A DNA stretch of 64,000 bases from Nocardiopsis sinuspersici. Its GTDB lineage: Bacteria; Actinomycetota; Actinomycetes; Streptosporangiales; Streptosporangiaceae. The stretch is from assembly GCA_008638415.1 (NCBI GenBank), contig VWVT01000001.1:310001-374000 (forward strand), given 5' to 3'. Shown here piece after piece: positions 49,046 through 58,900 of this stretch. The translations under genes and the position numbers were made by a program. The notes under the pieces are model-generated. The model saw only the letters and a program-made list of their open reading frames with translations, had not been told where the DNA came from and did no database searches. Each line of letters opens with the position of its first letter. Position 1 is the stretch's first letter.

Positions 49046-50140
49046 ATGGCAGCACCAGGCGGGCCTCCGGCCGCCGACACCGAGTACGGCATCTTCCTGC
49101 CCATCGGCAACGGGGGGTGGATCGTCTCGGAGACCGCACCGCGCCCGGAGGCGACCTACGAGTACAACAAGAAGGCCGCGGTCCTCGCCGACGCCTACGG
49201 GCTCGACTTCGTCATGTCCATGGGCAAGTGGCGCGGCTACGACGGTGCGACCGACCACTGGGGCCGGACCCTGGAGTCGATGACGATGATGTCGGGGCTC
49301 GCCGAGGCCACCGAACACGTCAAGGTGTGGGCGACCGTCCACACGAACCTGTTCAACCCGGCCATCGCCGCCAAGATGTACACCACGCTCCAGGACATCA
49401 GCGGCGGCCGGGCGGGGATGAACATCGTCGTGGGCGCCTACGCGGACGAGTTCGCGCAGATGGGCCTGTGGCGGGAGGACCTCGGGCACGCCGACCGCTA
49501 CCGGTACACCGAGGAGTGGACCAGCGTCCTCAAGAGGCTGTGGACCGAGGACTCGGTGACCCACCACGGCGAGTTCTTCCAGCTCGACGACTGCCGCTCC
49601 CGCCCGCACCCCGCCCCGGCGCCGACCCTGATCAGCGCGGGCCGCTCCGACACCGGCCTGGACTTCCAGTCCCGTCACTGCGACGGCTCGTTCCTGACCG
49701 CGCAGGACCTGCCCGGCCTGCGCGACGCCAGCCGCGACGTCAAGGAGCGCGCCGCCAAGCAGGACCGGAGCATCAAGACGTACTCGATGCTCACCGTCGT
49801 CATGGCCGACACCGACGCCGAGGCCGAGGAGCGGAGGCTGGCGTACGGGCGCGGCGCGGACGTCGACGCGATCGTCAACCTCAAGCTGTCCTGGGGCCTG
49901 CCCCTGGACAAGGCCCTGTCGCTGACCTCCGAGAGGCCCGAGGACGAGGCGTTCCAGACGCCGTTCGTCACCGGCTCGCCCGAGACGGTGGCCGGGCGGA
50001 TCCGCGAGATCGTGGAGTACGCCGAGCTCGACGGCCTGATGCTGATCTTCCCCGACTACCACGCGGACATGGTGGAGTTCGGGGAGAAGGTCCTGCCGAT
50101 ACTGCGCCCGGGCCGTGAGGCGGACGCGGAGCGGAGCTGA
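49046..50140 (+). CDS. LLM-class flavin monooxygenase, RutA-like
   Basis: 364 residues from ATG 49046. The beginning YGIFLPIGNGGWIVSETAPRPEATYEYNKKAAVLADAYGLDFVMSMGKWRGYDG matches pyrimidine monooxygenase RutA closely (IPIGNNGWLIS, FALSMIKLRGFGG), and so do ISGGRAGMNIVVGAY, EEWTSVLKRLW and the ending FGEKVLPILRPG. RutA opens the uracil ring with FMNH2 and O2. No rutB-F lie in the window, so another N-heterocycle or a pyrimidine analogue may be the substrate. It follows the importer genes by 140 bp. Confidence 0.92.
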   Translation: MAAPGGPPAADTEYGIFLPIGNGGWIVSETAPRPEATYEYNKKAAVLADAYGLDFVMSMGKWRGYDGATDHWGRTLESMTMMSGLAEATEHVKVWATVHTNLFNPAIAAKMYTTLQDISGGRAGMNIVVGAYADEFAQMGLWREDLGHADRYRYTEEWTSVLKRLWTEDSVTHHGEFFQLDDCRSRPHPAPAPTLISAGRSDTGLDFQSRHCDGSFLTAQDLPGLRDASRDVKERAAKQDRSIKTYSMLTVVMADTDAEAEERRLAYGRGADVDAIVNLKLSWGLPLDKALSLTSERPEDEAFQTPFVTGSPETVAGRIREIVEYAELDGLMLIFPDYHADMVEFGEKVLPILRPGREADAERS

Positions 50141-50367
50141 CGGACCGCCCCACCGGCCGTCCGGCCGCCCGTGGCGGGGATCCGCCCGTGGGCCGGGCGG
50201 CCGATGTGTCCTCCCGTGTCCCGCGGGTTCCCCGTGTCCCGTCGGGCCCGACGATTGGGCCCGGCCCGATCGGGTAGCAGTCTCCGTGTCCTGGCAGGTC
50301 AGACTGCTTCAGCGCCGCTGACCGGCGTGGAGCGTACCGGCTCTCGCACGAGACGGAGGGACTGACG

Positions 50368-50703
50368 ATGAGCGTCAAGCATGGGATCGAGGGGCTACAG
50401 GCAATCCTGGGCGAGGTGGACTTCCCCGCGGGCAAGGACCGGATCGTGGAGCACGCCCGGAACGCTGAGGCCGACGAGGAGTTGCTCAGCGCTCTGCGGG
50501 CGATTCCGCCGGCCGACTACTACCAGCCCGAGGAGATACTGCGCTCGGTGCCCCTGTCCCGGTCCGACCCGGACTCCCACCCCGAGTCCGCCCGCGCGCA
50601 GCACCGCCGGGAGCACGGCAAGCCCGGCATGTCCGAGTCGACGAAGGAGACCCGGCCGGTCAACCCCATCGAGGACGAGCTGGGCGAGAACCGCAAGGCC
50701 TGA
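50368..50703 (+). CDS. DUF2795 protein
   Basis: 111 residues. IEGLQAILGEVDFPAGKDRIVEHARNAEADEELLSALRAIPPADYYQPEEI is a DUF2795 domain, followed by a hydrophilic tail. DUF2795 proteins are common in actinobacteria and unstudied. GAGGGACTGACG precedes the start. Confidence 0.9.
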   Translation: MSVKHGIEGLQAILGEVDFPAGKDRIVEHARNAEADEELLSALRAIPPADYYQPEEILRSVPLSRSDPDSHPESARAQHRREHGKPGMSESTKETRPVNPIEDELGENRKA

Positions 50704-50719
50704 CCCGCGCACCGCGGGG

Positions 50720-50761
50720 CCGCCGCGGTGTACCCGGTCGCGACCGGGCGCACCGCGGCGG
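50720..50761 (+). terminator. terminator after DUF2795 gene
   Basis: CCGCCGCGGTG (50720-50730) pairs with CACCGCGGCGG (50751-50761); an inner stem CCCGGTCGCGACCGGG lies between them. No U tract. Confidence 0.6.
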
Positions 50762-50808
50762 TGGGAGCGCGGCGGCGGGAGCCCGCCGCCGTGGCGGATC
50801 ATGGACGC

Positions 50809-51690
50809 GTGAACACCCCTGCCGCGGACGTCGACGTCACCGTCCCGCTCGTCGAGCGGCTGCTCCGGCAACAGCACCCCGACCTGGCCCGCCTCCCCCT
50901 CGTCCCCCTCGCCAGCGGATGGGACAACACGATCATGCGCCTGGGCGGACACCTCACCGTCCGGCTTCCCCGGCGCGAGTCCGCCGCCGCCCTGGTCCTC
51001 AACGAACAGCGCTGGCCGGGGCGGATCGCCGCCCGGGTCGGTGTCGCCCTTCCCGTCCCGGTGCGCACCGGGGTGCCCGGTTGCGGCTACCCCTGGCACT
51101 GGTCCGTCAACCGCTGGTTCGAGGGACGCACCGCCGCCGCCCTCCCGGTCCCCGAGCGGCGCCGCCTGGCCCGCCCCCTGGCCGGGTTCGCGGCCCGCAT
51201 GCACGTGCCCGCTCCCGGCGACGCGCCGGCCAACCCCTTCCGCGGCGTGCCCCTGGCCGCCCGGTACACGCTTGTGCGCGCACGCCTGGCCGCGGGCCCG
51301 TTCCCCCGTGCGGGCGAGCTCCTGTCCCTGTGGGAACGGCTGGCCGCCGCCCCGGCGTGGCCGGGACCACCGCTGTGGCTCCACGGCGACCTCCACCCCG
51401 CCAACATCCTCGTCACCTCCGGGGGCGCACCGGAACCGGCGGCCGTCCTGGACTTCGGCGACCTGACCCCGGGGGACCCCGCCACCGACCTGGCCGTGGC
51501 CTGGCTGCTGTTCGACGCCCCCGGCCGCGCCGCCTTCCGTGCCCGGCTGGAGGAGTTCTCCCCGGTGGACCCCCACACCTGGGACCGCGCACGGGCCTGG
51601 GCGCTCCTCTTCGGAAGCCTGCTGTACGCCTCCGACGACGCGTCCTCGGCCTCGGCCGGCGCGCACGCCCTCGAACAGGTGCTCTCCTGA
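50809..51690 (+). CDS. aminoglycoside phosphotransferase (APH) family protein
   Basis: 293 residues from GTG 50809. Protein-kinase-like fold: VPLASGWDNTIMRLGGHLTVRLPRR (nucleotide loop and Lys/Arg strand), the catalytic loop WLHGDLHPANIL (Asp) and metal-binding LDFGDLTPGDPATDLAVAW. Such proteins phosphorylate antibiotics or metabolites. This is the fold group (APH/choline kinase), not a proven resistance gene. Start by position after a short spacer. Confidence 0.9.
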   Translation: MNTPAADVDVTVPLVERLLRQQHPDLARLPLVPLASGWDNTIMRLGGHLTVRLPRRESAAALVLNEQRWPGRIAARVGVALPVPVRTGVPGCGYPWHWSVNRWFEGRTAAALPVPERRRLARPLAGFAARMHVPAPGDAPANPFRGVPLAARYTLVRARLAAGPFPRAGELLSLWERLAAAPAWPGPPLWLHGDLHPANILVTSGGAPEPAAVLDFGDLTPGDPATDLAVAWLLFDAPGRAAFRARLEEFSPVDPHTWDRARAWALLFGSLLYASDDASSASAGAHALEQVLS

Positions 51691-51825
51691 ACCAGGACGG
51701 CGCACACGCGCCCGCGAGGCGCACGGCGGTGACCGGGCAGTGCGGGCGATCGGCCGGCGGACCCGTGAGCGAGCGGTCCGACCGGGCCGGGAACACGTAC
51801 GCCTCCGACGGCGGGCCCGTGAGGG

Positions 51826-52704
51826 TCAGTCCACCGAACGCAGCAGTTCGGCGACCCGCTCGGGCTGCTCGTTCAGTGCGAGGTGGCCCGCGCCCTCCAT
51901 GACGGCCACGTCCGCGTCCAGGAAGCGGCGGGCCGGGCCGTGCAGGCGCGCGGGCGAGTAGAACGTGTCGTGGGAGCCGGTGGCCACGACGACCGGGGTG
52001 TCCTCCCAGGGCCGCAGGCACTCCATCGGCAGCGGCCCCGGGGCCAGGCTGGTCCGGCAGTGGCGGCCCACCAGCGTCATCCACTCCGCGTAGGGGTGGG
52101 TGCCCGCGGTGACGTGCGCCGGGCCGCTCATGAAGTTGAGCAGGCGGGTGCTCTTGTCCCTGCGCGGGCCGATCATCCACGGCAGGGCGGCCCGCATCAG
52201 CTCCGGGCTCTTGGCCGCCGTGGTCAGGCCCGCGGGGCCGACCAGCACCAGGGCGTGGACCAGCGGCGAGGGTTTCGCGTTCAGGGCGACGACGGCGCCG
52301 AGGGAGTGGGCGAGCACGGTGACGGGCCGCTCGGTGAGCCGCGGGAGCACCTCGTCGAACCAGCGTCCGTAGGCCGAGGCCCTGTTGGCCCGGGGGCGGA
52401 CACCGGCGCTGAGGCCGGGCTGTCCTGGCAGGTCGGCCAGGAGGACCTCGCGGTCCCGGGCGATGACCCGGGCGGTGTCCACCGAGGTCGCCGAGTTGAA
52501 GTTGGTCCCGCTCAGGACGAGTGCCGGAGTGGCGTCCCCGCCCCGGGCGCGGAAGGCACGGGTGGCTCCGAGAGCGGTGTCCAGTTCGGGCAGCGCGTCG
52601 AGCCCCGGCCAGTCGGCGAGACGTCTCTCGCACCAGGCGCGGATCTCGCGGGCTCCGGCCTCGGAGCGGTAGACGCGCACGCCTTGCGGGTTGGAATCGG
52701 GCAT
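51826..52704 (-). CDS. alpha/beta hydrolase
   Basis: 292 residues from ATG 52704. Motifs: oxyanion region LVLSGTNFNSATS, elbow VLAHSLGAVVALN (Ser nucleophile), acidic residue region VVVATGSHDTFYSP and catalytic His in VMEGAGHLALNEQPERV. Cytosolic, substrate unknown. It is divergent from nhaA, and a perfect inverted repeat lies in the gap. Confidence 0.92.
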   Translation of the reverse strand: MPDSNPQGVRVYRSEAGAREIRAWCERRLADWPGLDALPELDTALGATRAFRARGGDATPALVLSGTNFNSATSVDTARVIARDREVLLADLPGQPGLSAGVRPRANRASAYGRWFDEVLPRLTERPVTVLAHSLGAVVALNAKPSPLVHALVLVGPAGLTTAAKSPELMRAALPWMIGPRRDKSTRLLNFMSGPAHVTAGTHPYAEWMTLVGRHCRTSLAPGPLPMECLRPWEDTPVVVATGSHDTFYSPARLHGPARRFLDADVAVMEGAGHLALNEQPERVAELLRSVD

Positions 52705-52739
52705 GAGCCACCTGCTGTTTCGGGGTAGGCGACAGCGAC

Positions 52740-52762
52740 CGCCGACCAGTCTTCCCGGCACA
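52740..52762. repeat. 23-bp inverted repeat, left arm
   Basis: Exact reverse complement of 52881-52903. The arms are separated by 118 bp in the hydrolase/nhaA divergent promoter region. Confidence 0.85.
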
Positions 52763-52880
52763 TCTGCGGAAGACTGTACTCACCGACCTCCGGGCGCGCC
52801 ATCAGAATCGGACACATAGCCCCTGGGCTGGACATTTACCGCACCTTCCGGGAGCATGGCCGAGGCGCACTGCGCCTAGG

Positions 52881-52903
52881 TGTGCCGGGAAGACTGGTCG
52901 GCG
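52881..52903. repeat. 23-bp inverted repeat, right arm
   Basis: Partner of 52740-52762. It lies 32 bp upstream of the nhaA start. Confidence 0.85.
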
Positions 52904-52934
52904 AGTCCTTCAGTCGTACTCCCGAAAGGTGCCT

Positions 52935-54197
52935 ATGAGCATCGACCCGATCGAGCATCCCCGGAGCCCGGGGCTGCTCTCCCGCTTCGCCGACGTACTC
53001 CGCAGCGACAGTGTCGGCGGCTTCCTGTTGATCGGTGCCGCGGCCATCGCGCTCGTCTGGATCAACTCCCCGTTCGGTGAGGTCTACGAGCGACTGCGTT
53101 CGATCACCTTCGGGCCGGAGTTCCTGCACCTGGACCTGACGCTGGAGACGTGGGCGGCCGACGGCCTCCTCGCCATCTTCTTCTTCGTCGTCGGCAACGA
53201 GCTCAAACAGGAGTTCGTCCACGGTGAGCTGCGCAATCCCAGACGCGCCATACTGCCGATCGTCGCCGCCGTCTGCGGGATGGTCGTGCCCGCCGCGATC
53301 TACGCCGCGATCAACTTCACCTCCCCCGACACCATCCAGGGTTGGGGCATCCCGATGGCGACCGACATCGCCTTCGCCATCGCCATCCTCGCGGTGGTCG
53401 GCCGCGGGCTGCCCGTGGCGCTGCGGACCTTCCTGCTGACGCTGGCGATCGTGGACGACCTCGGCGCGGTCGTCGTCATCGCGGTGTTCTACACCTCAGG
53501 CATCAACTTCGTGGCTCTGCTGGCCGCCGTCGCCGGCCTGGTGGTGTTCTGGTACCTGCAGAGGGGCAGGGGGCTGGCCGCCAGGCTCAACGCGTCGGTG
53601 GTCCCCAACTGGCTGGTCTACGTGCCCCTGGCCGCGGTGATCTGGTTCCTGGTCCACGAGAGCGGTGTGCACGCCACCATCGCGGGCGTGGCGATGGGCC
53701 TGCTGATGCGCACCGACAAACTGCCCGGGGAGGAGCACGACCCCAGCCACGGCGCGGAGCAGATGCTGCGCCCCTGGACCGCGGGGCTGGCCCTGCCGAT
53801 CTTCGCGTTCTTCTCCGCCGGTGTGGTCTTCGACGGCCTCGGCGAGATCGTCACCGACTCGGCGGCCTTGGGCATCATCGCCGGCCTGATCCTCGGCAAG
53901 GTGATCGGTATCGCGGGCGGCTCCTGGCTGACCACCAAGGTGACCGGCGCCGAGCTCAACCCCAGCCTGAAGTGGATCGACATCATCGGCATGTCGCAGT
54001 TGGCCGGTATCGGCTTCACCGTCTCGCTGCTGATCAGCGAGCTGTCGTTCCTGGGCGCTCCGGAGCACCTGGCGCACGCCAAGACGGGCGTGCTGGTCGC
54101 CTCCCTGATCGCCACCGTCCTGGCCGCGGTCATCCTGGGGCTTCGAGCCCGGCACTACCGGAAGCTGGGCTACCCCACGAGCACGTCCGCCGAGTAG
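52935..54197 (+). CDS. nhaA: Na+/H+ antiporter NhaA
   Basis: 420 residues; ATG 52935 with AAAGGTG upstream (GTG 52929 is an alternative). Twelve helices. The NhaA signatures are complete: FFFVVGNELKQEFVHGEL, GWGIPMATDIAFAIAIL, LAIVDDLGAVVVIAVFYT (the essential Asp pair), and GIGFTVSLLISELSF in the C-terminal part. It exchanges protons for sodium across the membrane and protects against salt or alkali. Confidence 0.97.
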   Translation: MSIDPIEHPRSPGLLSRFADVLRSDSVGGFLLIGAAAIALVWINSPFGEVYERLRSITFGPEFLHLDLTLETWAADGLLAIFFFVVGNELKQEFVHGELRNPRRAILPIVAAVCGMVVPAAIYAAINFTSPDTIQGWGIPMATDIAFAIAILAVVGRGLPVALRTFLLTLAIVDDLGAVVVIAVFYTSGINFVALLAAVAGLVVFWYLQRGRGLAARLNASVVPNWLVYVPLAAVIWFLVHESGVHATIAGVAMGLLMRTDKLPGEEHDPSHGAEQMLRPWTAGLALPIFAFFSAGVVFDGLGEIVTDSAALGIIAGLILGKVIGIAGGSWLTTKVTGAELNPSLKWIDIIGMSQLAGIGFTVSLLISELSFLGAPEHLAHAKTGVLVASLIATVLAAVILGLRARHYRKLGYPTSTSAE

Positions 54198-54222
54198 GCG
54201 GACGCGGAAGAGCACGGCGGCA

Positions 54223-54262
54223 CGGGCCCGCCGCCCCGGGACTCACCGGGGCGGCGGGCCCG
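54223..54262. terminator. bidirectional terminator between nhaA and allophanate hydrolase
   Basis: CGGGCCCGCCGCCCCGG (54223-54239) pairs perfectly over 17 bp with CCGGGGCGGCGGGCCCG (54246-54262), between convergent gene ends. Confidence 0.88.
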
Positions 54263-54269
54263 CCGCCGT

Positions 54270-55997
54270 TCATCCCCTCCCCGACGCGAGATAGGCGAGC
54301 CAGCCGCCGTGGTGGCTGACGTCCTCGGCGCCCTCGGCCGCGGCCGGGTCGCAGGCGAAGCCGACCACCGCACGGCCGTCCGCCAGGGTGACCGCTCCCA
54401 GTGCCATGGGCGGGGGCAGAGCGGCCAGGAAGGCACCGAGCCCCGCCGGGGAGATCCGCCAGACCTCGCAGCGCAGGGAGGTACCCCGCCCGTTCGTCCG
54501 GAGCACGCCGGGTTTGGACGGTGACGCCTCCGACCTCCCGTCGGGTGCGGCGGTCCCGGGCAGGGCGACCATGCGGTAGTCCGCGCTGGTGAGCGCCTCC
54601 TCGACGAAACGGGCTCCCAGACCGGTGAGCTGGTGGTTGAGCGGCTGGCCGCGCAGGTGCGCGCCGAACACCGCCAACTCCACGCCCGGCGCGGGGTAGG
54701 CCTCCCCCGGTTCCTCACCGACCAGGCCCGCCGCCAGGTCGAGGGCCACCTGGTCCTCGAACGCGCGGGTGAGCACGCTGACCCCGAAGGGGCGGCCGTC
54801 GACGGTGCCGGCGGGCACCGCCACCGCCGCCATGTCCAGCAGGTTCACGAAGTTCGTGTACGTGCCCAGGCGCGAGTTGGTCTCGACCGGGTCGGCCGCC
54901 ACCTCCTCCAGGGTGGGGTGGCCGACCGTGGTCGGCAGGAGGAGGGCGTCGAACCCGTCCAGGATCCGGCGGGCCTCGGCTCCGTGGGAGGCCAGCCTGT
55001 GCTGGTCCGCGGCGAGCCGGTGGGCGGGGACGCCCTCCGCCGCCAGGATGATCGCGGAGACGGTGGGGTCGGCCCCCTCGGGGTGGCCGGCCAGGAACTC
55101 CCCCACGGCGGCGTAGCGTTCGGCGACGAGCGCACCGTCGTAGAGCAGCCGCGCCGCCTCCAGGAGGGGGGACACGTCGACCTCCGCCGTCCGCGCTCCG
55201 AAGGCGCGCAGCGCGTCGACGGCCTTCCCGAAGGCCGCCCGTTCCCCGTCCGCGAGCGGGGCCAGCGCCTCGTCCGAGGGAACCGCCACGCGTCCCCCGG
55301 GCCGGGCGGCGAGCCGCACGTCGGCGGGCCAGTCGCGGCCGAACGGGTCCCCGGGCTCGGGGCCGGTCATCACGGCCAGGGCGGCGCCGCCGGAGGCCAG
55401 GTCCCGGGAGAACACGGTGACGCAGTCGTAGGGGCGGGCCGCGGGGACCACATCGGAGGACGGGACCAGGCCGAGCGTCGGCTTGAGCCCGACGATGCCG
55501 TTCAGGGCTGCGGGCACCCGGCCGGAACCGGCGGTGTCGGTACCCAGGGCGATGTCGGCCATCCCCAGGGCCACGGCCACGGCCGAGCCCGAGCTGGACC
55601 CGCCGGCGATCCGCTCCGGGTCGTGGGCGCCACGGACCGCGCCGTGGGGGCTGCGGGTGCCGACCAGCCCGGTGGCGAACTGATCGAGGTTGGTCTTGCC
55701 GAGCACCAGGGCGCCCGCGTCCACCAGCCTGCGCACGCACGGCGCGCTCGCCTCGGGGGTGAACGCGTACCCGGGATGGGCGGCCGTGGTGGGCAGGCCC
55801 GCCACGTCGATGTTGTCCTTGACCGCCACGAGCGTCCCCGCCAGCGGCAGCTCCTCTCCTGAGGCGAGCCGCTCCTCCAGCGCCTTGGCCTCCACGGCCA
55901 GATCCTGTTCGGGGCGCAGGGTGATCCAGACCTCGGGCCGGTCGGCCTCGGTGATCCGGCGGTAGGCGGAGCGGACACGGTCGGTGGGAGTGGGCAT
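54270..55997 (-). CDS. atzF: allophanate hydrolase
   Basis: 575 residues from ATG 55997, overlapping the urea carboxylase stop (ATGA). Amidase-signature domain: Lys in LVAVKDNIDVAGLPTTA, cis-Ser in GGSSSGSAVAVALG and nucleophile Ser in DTAGSGRVPAALNG. The C-terminal domain from about residue 455 (LAVFGAHLRGQPLNHQLTGLGARFVEEALTS) is the extra domain that marks allophanate hydrolases. It turns allophanate into ammonia and CO2, the second step after urea carboxylase. Confidence 0.95.
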   Translation of the reverse strand: MPTPTDRVRSAYRRITEADRPEVWITLRPEQDLAVEAKALEERLASGEELPLAGTLVAVKDNIDVAGLPTTAAHPGYAFTPEASAPCVRRLVDAGALVLGKTNLDQFATGLVGTRSPHGAVRGAHDPERIAGGSSSGSAVAVALGMADIALGTDTAGSGRVPAALNGIVGLKPTLGLVPSSDVVPAARPYDCVTVFSRDLASGGAALAVMTGPEPGDPFGRDWPADVRLAARPGGRVAVPSDEALAPLADGERAAFGKAVDALRAFGARTAEVDVSPLLEAARLLYDGALVAERYAAVGEFLAGHPEGADPTVSAIILAAEGVPAHRLAADQHRLASHGAEARRILDGFDALLLPTTVGHPTLEEVAADPVETNSRLGTYTNFVNLLDMAAVAVPAGTVDGRPFGVSVLTRAFEDQVALDLAAGLVGEEPGEAYPAPGVELAVFGAHLRGQPLNHQLTGLGARFVEEALTSADYRMVALPGTAAPDGRSEASPSKPGVLRTNGRGTSLRCEVWRISPAGLGAFLAALPPPMALGAVTLADGRAVVGFACDPAAAEGAEDVSHHGGWLAYLASGRG

Positions 55998-58900
55998 CAG
56001 GCGGATCCTCCTTGGGCGATGACGGCCATGGCGCTCCCCGGTTCGAGGTGCTGGCCCGGTGTGACGAGGACGTCCGAGACCCTTCCCGCTCCGGGGGCTC
56101 GGACGACGACCTCCAGCTTCATGGCCTCCAGGCGCACGAGGGGCTGCCCCTCCTCCACCATGTCGCCGGGAGCCGCGTCCACCTTCCAGACGGAGGCGGA
56201 CAGGGGCGCCTCGACGAGGCGGGCGCCGGGCGGCAGGTCGGGTGCGGCCGTGGCGACGGGCTCGGGCTCGGGTCGGTCCTCGAACTCTCCCGAGGCCTCC
56301 CACGCCCGCCGCTCGGCCTCGAAGGCCGCGGACCGGCGGCGCTCGAACTCCCCGATCGAGTCGGCGTTCTCGGCGAGGAAGCGCTCGTGGTCGGCCAGGA
56401 CGAACTCCCCGTCCGCGACGGCGAGTTCGTGACGTCCGGCCAGCAGGTCGGCGCGGACGTCCAGGAGTTCTTCGTGGCCCACGGGATACCAGCTGATCCG
56501 GTCGAAGAACCGCAGCAGCCACGGGGTGCCGGGTTCGAAGGGGCCGTACTGGCGCAGCCCGGACCAGATGGGGACCGTGCGCCCGATGAGCTGGTAGCCG
56601 CCGGGGCTCTCCATGCCGTACACGCACAGGTAGGCGCCGCCGATGCCGACCCCGGCCTCGGGAGTCCAGGTGCGCGCGGGGCTGTACTTGGTGGTGACCA
56701 GGCGGTGGCGCGGATCGAGCGGGGTGGCCGCCGGGGCGCCCAGGTACACGTCGCCCAGGCCCAGGACCAGGTAGGAGGCGTCGAAGACGGTGTCGCGGAC
56801 CTGGTCGGCCGAGTCGAGGCCGTTGATCCGGCGGATGAACTCGATGTTGTCGGGGTTCCAGGGCGCGTCGTCGCGCACGCCGGTCCGGTAGCGGGCGATG
56901 GCCTCGTGGATGGACGGGTCGTCGTAGGACATGGGCAGGTGCAGGGTGCGGCTGGGAACCCGCAGCCGTGAGGTGGGCGGCAGTTGCCCCTCGATCTCCC
57001 GGAGCAGGCCCAGGAGGGTGCGCAGCGGCAGGACCCGGGGGTCGGTGTGCAGGTGCAGGGAGCGGACACCGGGGGTGGAGTCGACGATGCCGGGCGGCGC
57101 GGCCTGGTCGAGGGCGGCCATGAGGGCGTGGACGCGCATGCGCAGGCCCAGGTCCAGGGACATGGGCCCGTACTCGACGAGGAGGTTGTCGTGGCCGCTG
57201 CGCCGGTAGGTGACCTCCGGTGTGCCCTCGCCCGCCGGGACGCGGGCGAGGACGCCATCGTCGCCGTCCGCCCCGCTGCCGCGCAGGAGCGCGGCGGCTT
57301 CGGGGGCGGTGTGGATCCTCTCGGCCGCGGCCTCGGTCACCGGGTGGAAGCGCACGGTGTCGCCGGGGCGTAGCTGGCCGACCTTCCACCGGGATCCGCT
57401 GACCACGGTGACGGGGCAGACGAACCCGCCCAGGCTGGGGCCGTCGGGGCCGAGCAGGACGGGTGTGTCGCCGGAGAGGTTGACGGAGCCGACGGAGTAG
57501 GCGGTGTCGTGGATGTTGGAGGGGTGCAGCCCGGCCTGACCGCCGTCGGGACGCGCCCAGGACTGCTTGGGACCGGACAGGCGGACTCCGTTGCGCGCGG
57601 ACTGGGAGTGCACCCTCCAAGCGGTGGCGTAGAAGGCGGCGAGCCCCTCCCGGGTGAGGAACTCCGGCGCGGCGTGCGGCCCCTCGGACACCTCGACGTC
57701 CCAGTGGGAGCCCGTGCCGTCCGTGGAGCGCCCGGCGGCGGTCTCCGGATCGGTGCCCGCCGGGTCGGTGTCCGCCGTTCCGGACGGGACCGGGATCACG
57801 GGCCGCTCGGCCTCGGGGACGGGCCCGGGCGCGGGCGCGTCGGCGGGCTCCGGCAGGGAGCGGAGCACGTCCCCGAGGCGCAGGGCACGGCCGCTGTGGC
57901 CTCCGTACCCCCCGGCGGTGAACGTGGACGCGCTGCCCAGGTACTCGGGGACGTCCAGCCCGCCCCGGACCAGTACGTAGGTGCGCATGCCGGGTCCCCG
58001 GCAGGCTCCGACGTCGAGCAGGCCGCCCGCCGGCACCCGCACCGGCTCCCACTGGAGGACCGGGGCACCGTCCACGGCGACCTCGGCGGGCGCACCGGTC
58101 ACGCACACGGTGGCGGCGGCGGAGAAGCGCAGGGCGGGACCCTCGATGGTGCACTCCAGCCCGGGGGCGCCCTCGGGGTTGCCCAGGGCACGGTTGCCCA
58201 GACGCAGGGAGAGGTCGTCCATGGCGCCCGACGGCGGGACGCCGACCTGCCAGTAGCCGGTGCGGCCGGGGAAGTCCTGGACGGTGGTGAGGGTCCCGGC
58301 CCGCTCCACCTCGATGCGCGGCTCCCGGTCGCCGACCCCGGCACAGGTGGCCGTGGTGTGCCCGACGGCGCGGACTTCCTCGTGGCGGGCCAGGGACCTC
58401 AGGAGGCCCAGGTTGGTCTGGAGGCCGTCGATCCGGACACCGTCCAGCGCGGCGCCGAGCCGCTCCAGGGCGTCGGCCCGGTCCTCGCCGTGCACGATGA
58501 CCTTGGCGAGCATGGGGTCGTAGTCGCTGATGACGTGCTGTCCGGCCTCCACCCAGCTGTCCACGCGCACTCCCGCGGGGAACTCGACCCGTGTGAGCAG
58601 GCCGGAACTGGGCCGGAAGCCGTGGGCCGGGTCCTCGGCGTACACCCGGGCCTCGACCGCGTGGCCGTTGCGCGCCGGCCCCTCCGGGGGGACGTCGGCG
58701 AGGACGTCCTCACCGCGGGCCAGGCGGAGCATCCAGGCGACCAGGTCCACCCCGGTGACCTCCTCGGTCACCGGGTGCTCGACCTGGAGCCGGGTGTTGA
58801 CCTCCAGGAAGGACGCCTCACCGCGTTCGACGTCGTAGACGAACTCGACCGTCCCGGCGCTGCGGTAGGACACCCCGGCGCAGAGTTCGCGCGCGGCGCG

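Noticed and set aside
46164-49139. 991-residue minus-strand open frame
   Set aside because: It is a Gly/Arg/Asp-rich antisense shadow of the ABC importer genes, which have clear motifs and ribosome sites.
50809-51690. Aminoglycoside resistance gene
   Set aside because: Only the APH/choline-kinase fold is evident. The drug-binding residues cannot be judged and the context is not a resistance cluster.
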